The translations under genes and the position numbers were made by a program. DNA of 64,000 nucleotides, from positions 1 to 64,000 of the forward strand of contig DGTR01000031.1 in the NCBI GenBank assembly GCA_002394395.1, given 5' to 3'. This document shows positions 8,001 through 16,131 of this stretch, piece after piece; positions within the stretch are counted from its first letter, which is position 1; each line of letters begins with the position of its first letter. A model generated the notes under the pieces. That model saw only the letters and a program-made list of their open reading frames with translations. It ran no database searches and was not told the origin of the DNA. The stretch is from Bacteroidales bacterium UBA4331. GTDB lineage: Bacteria; Bacteroidota; Bacteroidia; Bacteroidales; Paludibacteraceae.

Positions 8001-10799
8001 ATGAGAAGATATTTATTCAGTATGATGGCAGCGTTGGTATGCAGCGCGAGCGTTTATGCAGTAGTAGCATCGCCGGAACCGATATCGATTAGGCAGGGCG
8101 ACGGGACAACGATTAATGTAAAGATGGTAGGCGATGAGTTTCATCACTATTATACCACTTTGGACGGTACCCCACTCCGCATGGACAAGAAAGGGATGAT
8201 GGTAGAGGATGCGTCCGTAGTAGAGCCTTCGGAGCAAGCGCGACATATTCGCCGTGCGACGCAACAGGCGACGATAGCGGGTTCGTATCCGTTAACCGGT
8301 TCGCCAAAGAGTTTGGTTATCCTGGTGAACTTTGCGGACTTGAAATTCAGATACACATTGGCGGATTTCCAAGCTATGATGACGGAATCCGGTTATAGCA
8401 AGAATAACGGCGTAGGTTCCGCGCGCGATTATTTTATTGCGTGCTCGGATAGTATCTTCTCGCCGCAGTTTGACTGCTACGGTCCGGTAACCCTGTCTCA
8501 GAAATACCCGTACTACGACAGCCACACCAGCCAGATGATTGTAGAGGCATGTAACCTGGTAGCGAACCAAGGCGTAGACCTGACCCAATACGACACGGAT
8601 AACGACGGTAGGCTGGATAATGTGTTTGTATATTACGCAGGAAATAACGAAGCAGAGGGCGCGAGTTCACAGACCATCTGGCCGCACCGCAGTGTGGTTC
8701 AGACAGGAGACCGCGTACAGAACAAATTGATTTATGACTACGCATGTACGTCAGAGTTGCGCGGTTCTGCTGGAAATGCGATGTGCGGAATCGGTACTTT
8801 CTGTCACGAATTCGGCCACGTATTAGGTCTACCGGATTACTACGACACAGATAATTCACAGACATACACAGTCGGTTCATGGGATATCATGTGTTCGGGT
8901 AGCTACAACGGCTCCGGCAAGACCCCCCCATCCTATACCGCCGGCGAGCGTTTCCAGTTAGGCTGGATTAAACCTGTTCAGTTAAAAGACGCCGGCACTT
9001 ATACTCTGGAGCCATTAGTTACAACCGGTCAATCGTATCTAATAGCCAAAACGGATCACAACTTAAGTTGGGGAAATGCCAACCCGAACGAATACTGGCT
9101 GTTGGAGAACCGCCAGAATTTAGGTTGGGACAGGCACTCCACCAGTCTTCCGGGAACGGGCATGCTGATTTTCCATATCACTTATAATTCTGCCATATGG
9201 GGTCAGAACGAGCCGAATAATAGTTTCCCGCTGCGTTACGACATTGAGGAAGCCGGAGGTGTAAAGGGTTATTCCGCACAAAGCGACCCATTCCCTGGAT
9301 CGCTCAATGTGACCAGTTTCACCCCGATGCTGCATAGCGGAGAGATGCTGGAGCAACCTCTTACGGGAATCACCCAAGAGGGTCAAAACATCATCTTCAC
9401 TTTCAAATCGAACGGATTTATGTTTATCCCGACGGAGTTGCCGCTGATAGAGAGTACTTACAATCCGGACACCAAAAAGTCCTATACACCGGCATCAGTT
9501 CTCAAAGTAGCAGGTGACCACCTGGACCCGAATGAAGATGTAACGATTGCTATCTCGGGAAGCGGATTTAATATCTCCATAGACAGTGTCAATTGGCGTT
9601 CCTCGCTGACCGTCCGCCCGAATGCGGACTCCGTACTGGACCAGCCGGTATATGTCCGCTATGCCCCACGCAAACAGGTGTGCGATGCGCAACGCGGAAC
9701 CATTTCTGTCCGTCAAGGCGCCAAAGCCGGTTCGTATGCTGTGCGTGCTACAAGTGAGCGTCCGGTGCTAATCAGCACTCCAGCGCTGACAACCATCGAA
9801 GAGGTCACTCCGACATCCTTTAAGGTTCGTTGGAAACCGGAAGAGGACGCCGAGCAGTATTTCGTTACGCTCTATCACATGGAGGATGGTCAGGAGACGC
9901 TCACCGAAAGTTTCGAGGGATTCGATGACGAGATGACCGTTTGGGAAAGCGGTTGGTACACCTCTTTCTACCGCACTACATCCAAGGCGAAGATTGACGG
10001 CTCGGAGTCTATGTGGTTCAAGGAGAATAACGAGGTGATGATGTCGCCGATCTACCAACTCCCGATTACGAATGTCAGTTTCTGGCTCAGTGCTCCTGCC
10101 ACTACGGATAGCGAAGTCGGCTTTATAACCCTGATCGGAACCTCGGATGCCGGTGCCGATACGTTGGACGTGATTCACGTATCCAAGAATACGAAGAAAT
10201 ACACCTATTCAAAGGCTTTGAGCGTGGCAAAGGGTTATCGCCGTATAGAAATGGATTACACGTCTCTCGGAGGCGAAGGCGTCTGCTTGGATGCTTTTCA
10301 GGCGACGTTCAACAAAAAGACCATCTATACCTATAAGGGTCGCGAGAAAACGATTGAGGCAGTCGAAGGGGATATTGCAGGGGACTATACTATCTTCTAC
10401 GCTTCCGACTTAATACCGAGTACGACGTATTACGTACGTCTACAATGCGCAGAGAACAAAGGTTGTAGCGAGCATTTGAGTGACCTGAGTCAGCCGACGA
10501 TGATCTTTACCCAAGCTGGCGAAGCCGTTGATTCCAAGCATCTTACGTACGCGTATGACTCCATCAACTACGACCCGGCAAGACATGTGATCTACCTGCC
10601 GCAGTCGCTTAAATCCGGTCATGTGAACATCTATTCGCCGGAGGGAGAATTGGTAAAGAGTATACCGGTTTCTCCGACTTATAACATCGTTCCTTTGAAT
10701 GAGGCCGATTTCCGCCGCGGAGCAATGTACATGATCAAATACATGCCGGAAGACAAGATGGGCCGCAAGAGTCCATGGATCAAGATTATTTTCCTATAA
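8001..10799 (+). CDS. Secreted M6 family metalloprotease (immune-inhibitor-A-like) with C-terminal sorting-like region
   Basis: The reading frame is open from 7971, but the -7 element ends at 7973, so I place the start at ATG 8001, giving a signal peptide (MRRYLFSMMAALVCSASVYA) and 932 residues. ATG 7983 is a possible alternative. The zinc site HEFGHVLGLPD lies at about 269-279, the M6 signature HExxHxxGxxD. Upstream, YDTDNDGRLDNVFVYYAG is also typical of the family. Further C-terminal are a fibronectin-III-like stretch (TSFKVRWKPEEDAEQYFVTLY) and a final ~70 residues with VNIYSPEGELVKSI and AMYMIKYM, which resemble a type IX secretion sorting domain. The enzyme is probably exported and surface-bound or released, degrading host or dietary protein. 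It is likely cotranscribed with the following lipoprotein. Confidence 0.85.
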   Translation: MRRYLFSMMAALVCSASVYAVVASPEPISIRQGDGTTINVKMVGDEFHHYYTTLDGTPLRMDKKGMMVEDASVVEPSEQARHIRRATQQATIAGSYPLTGSPKSLVILVNFADLKFRYTLADFQAMMTESGYSKNNGVGSARDYFIACSDSIFSPQFDCYGPVTLSQKYPYYDSHTSQMIVEACNLVANQGVDLTQYDTDNDGRLDNVFVYYAGNNEAEGASSQTIWPHRSVVQTGDRVQNKLIYDYACTSELRGSAGNAMCGIGTFCHEFGHVLGLPDYYDTDNSQTYTVGSWDIMCSGSYNGSGKTPPSYTAGERFQLGWIKPVQLKDAGTYTLEPLVTTGQSYLIAKTDHNLSWGNANPNEYWLLENRQNLGWDRHSTSLPGTGMLIFHITYNSAIWGQNEPNNSFPLRYDIEEAGGVKGYSAQSDPFPGSLNVTSFTPMLHSGEMLEQPLTGITQEGQNIIFTFKSNGFMFIPTELPLIESTYNPDTKKSYTPASVLKVAGDHLDPNEDVTIAISGSGFNISIDSVNWRSSLTVRPNADSVLDQPVYVRYAPRKQVCDAQRGTISVRQGAKAGSYAVRATSERPVLISTPALTTIEEVTPTSFKVRWKPEEDAEQYFVTLYHMEDGQETLTESFEGFDDEMTVWESGWYTSFYRTTSKAKIDGSESMWFKENNEVMMSPIYQLPITNVSFWLSAPATTDSEVGFITLIGTSDAGADTLDVIHVSKNTKKYTYSKALSVAKGYRRIEMDYTSLGGEGVCLDAFQATFNKKTIYTYKGREKTIEAVEGDIAGDYTIFYASDLIPSTTYYVRLQCAENKGCSEHLSDLSQPTMIFTQAGEAVDSKHLTYAYDSINYDPARHVIYLPQSLKSGHVNIYSPEGELVKSIPVSPTYNIVPLNEADFRRGAMYMIKYMPEDKMGRKSPWIKIIFL

Positions 10800-10802
10800 G
10801 TG

Positions 10803-11540
10803 ATGAAACAGATATATTGTTATCTACTGGTTCTGCTCGGTTTTGCCATAACCGCCTGCAATAACGGGAACAATCCCGAGTGGGCAGAGCAATATAAAGA
10901 GGGGACGTACTATATAGTAAAATTCAATCCTCTTGCGGCGTCCTATTACGGGAATGTGATGCTTGTGCAGGACGCAAAGGGAGAATATAAGATGCGTAGT
11001 CTGGCAAACGGAGGTACATGCCGTGAGTTATTTCTCGGCCATACGCCTTTCACGCAGATAGACACCGTCGAACATTGGTATTTAGCGGATTGGAAATGGG
11101 GGCTTTATCTGTCTTATAATCATGTAGTTCTCCCCGTCCGTTGGCAAGACATCACCAAGCCGGATGAGAAATATGTACGCTCGGATTTTGAGACCTCGGC
11201 AAGTAATATCATCAACCGTTTTGGCACCATCAAGCGGAGCGAGATAGACCGCTATTTAGGCATCACTCCTGCTCCGGCGGCAGACTACCCGGGTCCTTGG
11301 GGATATACCAGCGGCGGAATATCTACGGATCATTTGGCGCCGGTTTATCTAAATAGATATTATTCCGTTCAGGACATACCGGATGTGATTGACCAAAAGG
11401 GAGACTGGAAATATACGAAAGAGGATTTTCTGAAGGAGCGCAAACGTCAGGACAGTCTGCAAAACGTATATACAGAGCGTTTAGCCACCTTGGTTTACGA
11501 AGGCGTAGTGGACTTAGTTATTCACGAGGCGCAGCGTTAA
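10803..11540 (+). CDS. Lipoprotein of unknown function
   Basis: 245 residues from ATG 10803; a GTG directly before it (10800) is also in frame. The lipobox is ITAC with Cys19. The start lies three bases after the protease stop, so the two are almost certainly cotranscribed. The mature part is Tyr/Trp-rich with no domain I recognise. A role as an accessory or surface partner of the M6 protease is an inference from position only. Confidence 0.75.
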   Translation: MKQIYCYLLVLLGFAITACNNGNNPEWAEQYKEGTYYIVKFNPLAASYYGNVMLVQDAKGEYKMRSLANGGTCRELFLGHTPFTQIDTVEHWYLADWKWGLYLSYNHVVLPVRWQDITKPDEKYVRSDFETSASNIINRFGTIKRSEIDRYLGITPAPAADYPGPWGYTSGGISTDHLAPVYLNRYYSVQDIPDVIDQKGDWKYTKEDFLKERKRQDSLQNVYTERLATLVYEGVVDLVIHEAQR

Positions 11541-11580
11541 GTCCCCCCACAACGGGCAGATTGAACAGCCAACAAGAAAG

Positions 11581-11612
11581 AAATGAGTTCGGGCAACCGA
11601 GCTCATTTTTTT
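11581..11612 (+). terminator. Rho-independent terminator after the protease-lipoprotein pair
   Basis: The stem AATGAG-t-TCGG with CCGA-g-CTCATT and a GCAA loop is followed by seven T residues. Confidence 0.85.
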
Positions 11613-11820
11613 GTGCTTTTACGCAGACTCGGGGCGAGTGCAAAATGACGGATTTTAGGAAAAACAGGAGAACAGAAAGGGTATTGAAATTATTTTACCC
11701 ATTTTGCCCCACTTTTGCGCAAAATGTTAATAACGCACGTAATTTACTGATTTTGCGTACGTTATATGGCATTTTAAAATGTTAAAAAGATGTTGATAAA
11801 ACAATTGAAAAATTTTTTTG

Positions 11821-11835
11821 TGGGGAAATGTGGTG
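11821..11835 (+). promoter_or_regulatory. Candidate MraZ box (two TGGnG repeats at 10-bp period)
   Basis: TGGGG (11821-11825) and TGGTG (11831-11835) are separated by 5 nt. In other bacteria MraZ binds TGGGN direct repeats with 5-nt spacers in front of its own gene. Here the repeats overlap the expected -33 position, which fits autorepression. This is inferred from spacing and motif only. Confidence 0.5.
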
Positions 11836-11861
11836 TATATCATTTTTTTTTTGTAACTTTG
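11831..11861 (+). promoter_or_regulatory. Promoter of the mraZ-led dcw cluster
   Basis: TAACTTTG at 11854-11861 is preceded by a long T-tract. The expected TTG at the -33 position is replaced by TGG, part of the candidate MraZ box. Confidence 0.6.
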
Positions 11862-11953
11862 TGCCCGAAATTGAAGAAGTATAGAATATAGAGTACAAAG
11901 TATAAACAGATAACTGGCAGAATACTGGCAGAGCACAGAATAAAAACATCAAT

Positions 11954-12415
11954 ATGCAGACTTTTGTAGGAAATATTGACGGACGGTTGGACGAGAAGGG
12001 ACGTATATTTGTTCCGGCTATTTACCGTCGTATTTTGGCAGAGACGTCCTCCAAGCGCATTGTGATGCGGAGGGATACGGATAACGAGTGTCTGATGTTC
12101 TATCCGGAAGAGGTTTGGAACGAGAAGGTAGAACAGTTAAGGCAGGCATTGGACGAGTGGGATCCAGAGGATCAGCTGATCCTGATGCAGTTCATGGCCG
12201 ACGCGGAATATATGGAGATGGACGGTCAGGGACGTATTTTGTTGCAAAAGAAGAACCTGGAGACCATCGGTGCGCAGCAGGATGTGCTGTTTGTCGGCAT
12301 GCTGAACCGCTTTGCGTTGTGGGCACCGGAGAAGTTCGCAGAGAAACGCCTGAGCCAGACCGAATTGGCGGCAAGACTGCGGGCAAAGATGAAGAAAAAC
12401 GGAGATCGCGACTGA
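11954..12415 (+). CDS. mraZ: Transcriptional regulator MraZ
   Basis: 153 residues with the two AbrB-like SpoVT half-domains of MraZ. The N-terminal GNIDGRLDEKGRIFVPAIYR and the second MDGQGRILLQKKNLETIG are the paired DxxGR repeats. MraZ forms a ring-shaped DNA-binding oligomer that controls the dcw cluster. It is the first gene here, preceded by a TGG-repeat operator candidate, and followed by rsmH as in most bacteria. Confidence 0.97.
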   Translation: MQTFVGNIDGRLDEKGRIFVPAIYRRILAETSSKRIVMRRDTDNECLMFYPEEVWNEKVEQLRQALDEWDPEDQLILMQFMADAEYMEMDGQGRILLQKKNLETIGAQQDVLFVGMLNRFALWAPEKFAEKRLSQTELAARLRAKMKKNGDRD

Positions 12416-12445
12416 AGCAACAGAGTAGTAACGTCATACGAATAA

Positions 12446-12484
12446 CGTGCTAATGACGCGCTAATCACCCGCTAATCACGCGCT
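12446..12484. repeat. 11-nt tandem repeat between mraZ and rsmH
   Basis: Three and a half copies of (c/g)GCTAATCACC-like units with an 11-nt period. The same CTAATCAC word recurs at 36434-36496. Confidence 0.8.
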
Positions 12485-12508
12485 TTTTGATAATAAATAG
12501 ATAATAAA

Positions 12509-13558
12509 ATGGAGGAGATTTACCACATACCGGCGATGCTGAAAGAGACGATTGAGGGTTTGGCAATCAAGCCGAACGGGGTGTATGTGGATGTCACTTT
12601 CGGCGGCGGAGGACATAGCCGGGCGATTTTGGAGGGACTCAAAAGCGGACATTTGTACTCATTCGATCAAGACGAAGAAGCTTTACAAAACGCGATAGAC
12701 AACCCGAGATGGACGTTTGTGCATTCGAATTTCAGGTACCTGCGGAACTGGATGGATTATTACGGAGTGAAGGAGATTGACGGGTTGCTGGCAGATTTAG
12801 GGGTTAGTTTTCACCATTTCGATTGTCCGGAGCGAGGGTTCAGTTTCCGGTTCAGCGCGCCGTTAGACATGCGGATGAACCAGACGGCAAAACGCACGGC
12901 GGCGGATATAGTAAACGGGTACAGCGAGGAGGAGTTAGCGAAGATTTTCTGGCTATACGGCGAGATGAAGAATGGGAGGGGCATCGCAAGGAATATATGC
13001 AAGGCCCGTTCTCAGAAGCCGATTTTACGGACGGAAGAACTGATTAACGCGGCGCTGAACATAAAAGCCCAGCCCCTCCCTAACCCTCCCCATGAAGGGG
13101 AGGGAAGCCGGATGACATCCGGCACAATGAACGATGAAAAAAACGCGGGGCTAAAGACCCGCGAACAGAACGAAGGAAAAAATCCGCCAAGCATGGCGGA
13201 TACAAGGGAGTTGGAGATACCGGCGCAGTACAAGAAGGATCTGGCTCGGCTTTTTCAGGCGTTGCGTATAGAGGTGAACGATGAGATGGGAGCGCTGCGA
13301 GAGATGTTAGTAGCGGCACGGGATTTAGTAAAACCCGGAGGGCGGATAGCCATCCTGACATACCACTCGCTGGAGGATCGGTTGGTGAAGAATTTCTTTC
13401 GAAGCGGGAACCTGGAAGGGACGATAGAAAAGGACTTTTACGGAAACGCGATTACTCCGTTTGATGTTATCGAGAAAGGGCGAGTGGCCAGTGACGATGA
13501 AGTAGAACGGAACCCGCGTAGCCGGAGTGCGAAATTACGCGTGGCGGAGAAAAAATAA
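12509..13558 (+). CDS. rsmH: 16S rRNA (cytosine1402-N4)-methyltransferase RsmH, with an in-frame repeat insertion
   Basis: 349 residues. It contains the SAM-binding VDVTFGGGGHSRAILE, the LLADLGVSFHHFD motif and the C-terminal ILTYHSLEDRLVKNFF and NPRSRSAKLRVAEK signatures. RsmH methylates N4 of C1402 in the ribosomal P-site. The usual length is about 300 residues; the excess is about 46 residues (near 187-232), encoded by a repeat-derived segment at 13066-13203. That segment contains four palindromes in series and includes the peptide LPNPPHEGEGS. The flanking core is intact on both sides and stays in frame, so the protein is probably functional with a disordered loop. Confidence 0.95.
   Translation: MEEIYHIPAMLKETIEGLAIKPNGVYVDVTFGGGGHSRAILEGLKSGHLYSFDQDEEALQNAIDNPRWTFVHSNFRYLRNWMDYYGVKEIDGLLADLGVSFHHFDCPERGFSFRFSAPLDMRMNQTAKRTAADIVNGYSEEELAKIFWLYGEMKNGRGIARNICKARSQKPILRTEELINAALNIKAQPLPNPPHEGEGSRMTSGTMNDEKNAGLKTREQNEGKNPPSMADTRELEIPAQYKKDLARLFQALRIEVNDEMGALREMLVAARDLVKPGGRIAILTYHSLEDRLVKNFFRSGNLEGTIEKDFYGNAITPFDVIEKGRVASDDEVERNPRSRSAKLRVAEKK
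13066..13203. repeat. Composite of four palindromes inserted in frame in rsmH
   Basis: In order: CCCTCCCC/GGGGAGGG, GCCGGATG/ATCCGGC, CGCGGG/CCCGCG (13144-13163) and ATCCGCC/GGCGGAT (13182-13201). The first two, with the flanking CACAA and a GATGAAAA-like tail, recur at 14012-14074 outside any gene, so the segment is a dispersed repeat rather than native rsmH sequence. Confidence 0.85.
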
Positions 13559-13564
13559 ATATAA

Positions 13565-13684
13565 TTTACCATTTGGTCATGTACCATGTACCATTTATGT
13601 ACCATTTGGCTATTTAGCCATTTAACTAAATGATTCAATAACAAAATAAATGACCAAATCGTAAATGACAAAATTGTAAATGAC
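13565..13684. repeat. ~120-bp dispersed repeat, copy A (before ftsL)
   Basis: It begins TTTACCATTTGGTCAT and its 3' part holds ATGACCAAATCGTAAA, a 16-bp inverted pair with one mismatch. Between them are TACCATGTACC-type words and GGCTATTTAGCC, a perfect palindrome. It ends a few bases before the ftsL start. The same element occurs at 14075-14194, 14197-14334 and 39592-39713. Confidence 0.9.
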
Positions 13685-13687
13685 TAG

Positions 13688-14002
13688 ATGGCAGATGTAC
13701 ATGACATACAGAGTTGGTTGAACGGCGATAAGCTGCGGAGCCGGAAGATCAGAGAACAATACCCGCTGATAGGGTTGATTGTGGGTCTGGTCTTTTTGTA
13801 TATTCTGACGGGGTATCAGTCTGCCAAACAACAACACCGGTTGACGGACACAAAGAAAGAGATGCTTGACGCCAAGTTCCGGTACATGACGATTAGTGCG
13901 CAGTTGACGAATAGCACAAGGCAGAGCCAGGTGATAGAGGTACTGAAGGAGAACGGAAGTGAAGTGCAGGAAAATAGGACACCGCCGGTGAAGGTAAAAT
14001 AA
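13688..14002 (+). CDS. ftsL: FtsL-like cell division protein
   Basis: 104 residues: a short basic cytoplasmic segment, one membrane span (about 27-43, LIGLIVGLVFLYILTGY) and a short periplasmic heptad-like helix. The position between rsmH and ftsI is the conserved place of ftsL. Divergent FtsL proteins share little sequence, so the call rests on topology, size and position. It should act with FtsB/FtsQ-type partners in activating septal peptidoglycan synthesis. Confidence 0.8.
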   Translation: MADVHDIQSWLNGDKLRSRKIREQYPLIGLIVGLVFLYILTGYQSAKQQHRLTDTKKEMLDAKFRYMTISAQLTNSTRQSQVIEVLKENGSEVQENRTPPVKVK

Positions 14003-14011
14003 GGAAACCCC

Positions 14012-14074
14012 ACCCTAACCCTCCCCACAAGGGGAGGGAAGCCGGATGACATCCGGCACAACGGACGACGAAAA
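14012..14074. repeat. Palindrome pair, second copy of the rsmH insertion repeat
   Basis: CCCTCCCC/GGGGAGGG followed by GCCGGATG/ATCCGGC and CACAA, nearly identical to 13084-13140 inside rsmH. It sits directly after the ftsL stop codon and directly before repeat copy B. Confidence 0.85.
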
Positions 14075-14334
14075 TTTACCATTTGGTCATGTACCATGTA
14101 CCATTTATGTACCATTTGGCTATTTAGCCATTTAACTAAATGGTTCAATAACAAAATAAATGACCAAATCATAAATGACAAAATTGTAAATGACTATTTA
14201 CCATTTGGTCATGTACCATGTACCATTTATGTACCATTTGGCTATTTAGCCATTTAACCAAATGATTCAATAACAAAATAAATGACCAAATCGTAAATGA
14301 CCAAATCGTAAATGACAAAATTGTAAATGAATTT
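14075..14334. repeat. ~120-bp dispersed repeat, copies B and C in tandem (before ftsI)
   Basis: Copy B is about 14075-14194 and copy C about 14197-14334, in the same orientation two bases apart. Copy C has an extra internal GACCAAATCGTAAAT unit and ends exactly at the ftsI ATG. The stretch contains no gene and no TAnnTTTG promoter. Confidence 0.9.
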
Positions 14335-16131
14335 ATGTCTGACGAGCAGAGAAATACGGTATGGAGGTTCGCGATGATATTCATCGTGATCGCTTTGGGT
14401 TTTGTAGCTGTGCTCGTGAAGATCGTGTATATCCAGGCGGTGGAGAGAGACGAGTGGTTGAAGGTGGCAGAAAAACAAGTGCCGACGAACAGGCCTATTC
14501 CTGCGACACGGGGAAATATCTTGGATTGCAACGGGCGGTTGTTAGCGAGCAGTATGCCGCAATATTATATATATATGGATACACGCGTGCCCGCGTTGCA
14601 CGAGAAAAACGGAGAGTTGTTTAACAAGCATATCGACACGCTGGCTCTGGATCTGGCGACGATTATCGGGGATAAGAGTGCAGCGGAGTACAAGGCGAAG
14701 ATCGTAGGGGCTTACCGGCATGGCGAGAAACGCTTGCGGGTTTGCGAGAACCGCATCAATTATCTGCAAAGGCAGGCTTTAGAGCAGAACAAACTCATTA
14801 AGAAGGGGAAGTATAAAAGCGGTATTTTCTTTGAAGACCAGCATCGGCGGATCAAGCCCTACGGAGGTCTGGCGAGCCGTACGATAGGTAGTATTTACGG
14901 AGAAGGCGGAAGTGGAAACTCGGGTCTGGAGAAGGGTTTTGACAAGGAGTTGAGGGGTCTGGACGGCATGAGTAGTATTCAGAAGATCGGCGGCCGTTAT
15001 GAGTCCGTGACGGTAGAAGAGGCGCAGGACGGATTAGATATCCAAACCACTATTGATGCCAACTTGCAAGATATCGTGGAGAACGCGTTGCTGGCAAAGA
15101 CGGCGGAAAGAAATGCCAAATGGGGTTGCGCTATTCTCATGGAGACGCAGACGGGTTATATTCGCGCGATTGCGAACTTGGACCGGTCGCAAGAAGACGG
15201 CAAGTATTATGAGGCGCAGAACCACGCCGTGCAGCGTGTAGAGCCGGGTTCGACGTTTAAGACGATTGCTTTGGTGGCGGCGCTGGACGACGGGAAGATT
15301 GATATAGACGACACGGTGGCGGTTAGTCGGACGCCGTGGAAATATTTCTCTGTGACACATACCGACGCCCACCCGATGGACACGATTCTGACGGTTAGGA
15401 GCGCTTTGGCGGTGTCGTCGAATATCGCGCTGGCGAAGCTGATCACGCGGAGTTATGAAGGTTCGGCACGAAAGTTCGTGAGGCGGATCGAGAAGATGGG
15501 ACTGCTGGACAGCGTTTATTGCGAGATTCCGGGAGCCGACAAAGCGCGGATTGAGGTTCCGCGGGACACGGTGACGCTGAGTAAGATGAGTTACGGCTAC
15601 TCGGTAGAACTGAGTCCGATGCAGATTCTGATGTTCTATAACGCGATCGCCAACGGCGGAAGGATGATGCGGCCGATGTTAGTGACGGCGGTGCTGCAGA
15701 ACGGCGAAGTGGAGAAGAGTTTTCGGCCGGAAGTGGTGAAGTCGTCGATTTGCGGAAAGAGCACTTTGCGAGATATACAAGGGGCGTTGCATGACGTCGT
15801 TTGGGATGACCATCTGGGTACTGCGGCGGCGAAGTTATGGAGCAAGAAAGCGCAGTCGAAGCTCGTGAATATCGCCGGCAAGACCGGTACGGCGCAGTTG
15901 ATCATCCCCGGCAGAGGGTACTCGGGCAAGCACCATAGGATGACTTTTGTGGGGTATTTCCCGGAAGAGAACCCGCAGTACACGTGTATCTGCATGATTG
16001 AGGACCCGCAGTACCCGTATGACGCGGGAATGGACTGCGGCAGCACGGTGCGGGTGATTGCGGAGAAGACGATGGCGTACACGGGATGCTACGTTTGGAA
16101 GGATGGAAAACGCAAATTAGTAAAGAGATGA
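14335..16131 (+). CDS. ftsI: Penicillin-binding protein, septal transpeptidase (FtsI/PBP3-like)
   Basis: 598 residues. There is one N-terminal membrane span (about 11-34), the class B PBP dimerisation motif RGNILDCNGRLLASS near 59-73, and the transpeptidase domain with SxxK (S306-T-F-K309), SxN (S361-S-N363) and KTG (K516-T-G518). It cross-links peptidoglycan at the septum in the periplasm. It lacks the C-terminal PASTA domain found in many Bacteroides homologues, ending soon after the transpeptidase fold. The stop overlaps the murE start (ATGA). Confidence 0.93.
   Translation: MSDEQRNTVWRFAMIFIVIALGFVAVLVKIVYIQAVERDEWLKVAEKQVPTNRPIPATRGNILDCNGRLLASSMPQYYIYMDTRVPALHEKNGELFNKHIDTLALDLATIIGDKSAAEYKAKIVGAYRHGEKRLRVCENRINYLQRQALEQNKLIKKGKYKSGIFFEDQHRRIKPYGGLASRTIGSIYGEGGSGNSGLEKGFDKELRGLDGMSSIQKIGGRYESVTVEEAQDGLDIQTTIDANLQDIVENALLAKTAERNAKWGCAILMETQTGYIRAIANLDRSQEDGKYYEAQNHAVQRVEPGSTFKTIALVAALDDGKIDIDDTVAVSRTPWKYFSVTHTDAHPMDTILTVRSALAVSSNIALAKLITRSYEGSARKFVRRIEKMGLLDSVYCEIPGADKARIEVPRDTVTLSKMSYGYSVELSPMQILMFYNAIANGGRMMRPMLVTAVLQNGEVEKSFRPEVVKSSICGKSTLRDIQGALHDVVWDDHLGTAAAKLWSKKAQSKLVNIAGKTGTAQLIIPGRGYSGKHHRMTFVGYFPEENPQYTCICMIEDPQYPYDAGMDCGSTVRVIAEKTMAYTGCYVWKDGKRKLVKR

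Larger units (their letters stand above)
11541..11953. other. Intergenic region: terminator, MraZ-type operator, mraZ promoter
   Basis: No credible gene is present; the 74-codon frame at 11561-11785 has no family resemblance and spans the terminator. The contents are the terminator near 11581-11612, a 10-bp-period TGG repeat, and the mraZ promoter. Confidence 0.6.

Noticed and set aside
11561..11785. 74-codon frame between the lipoprotein and mraZ
   Set aside because: It spans a terminator, has no resemblance to any family and no promoter of its own.
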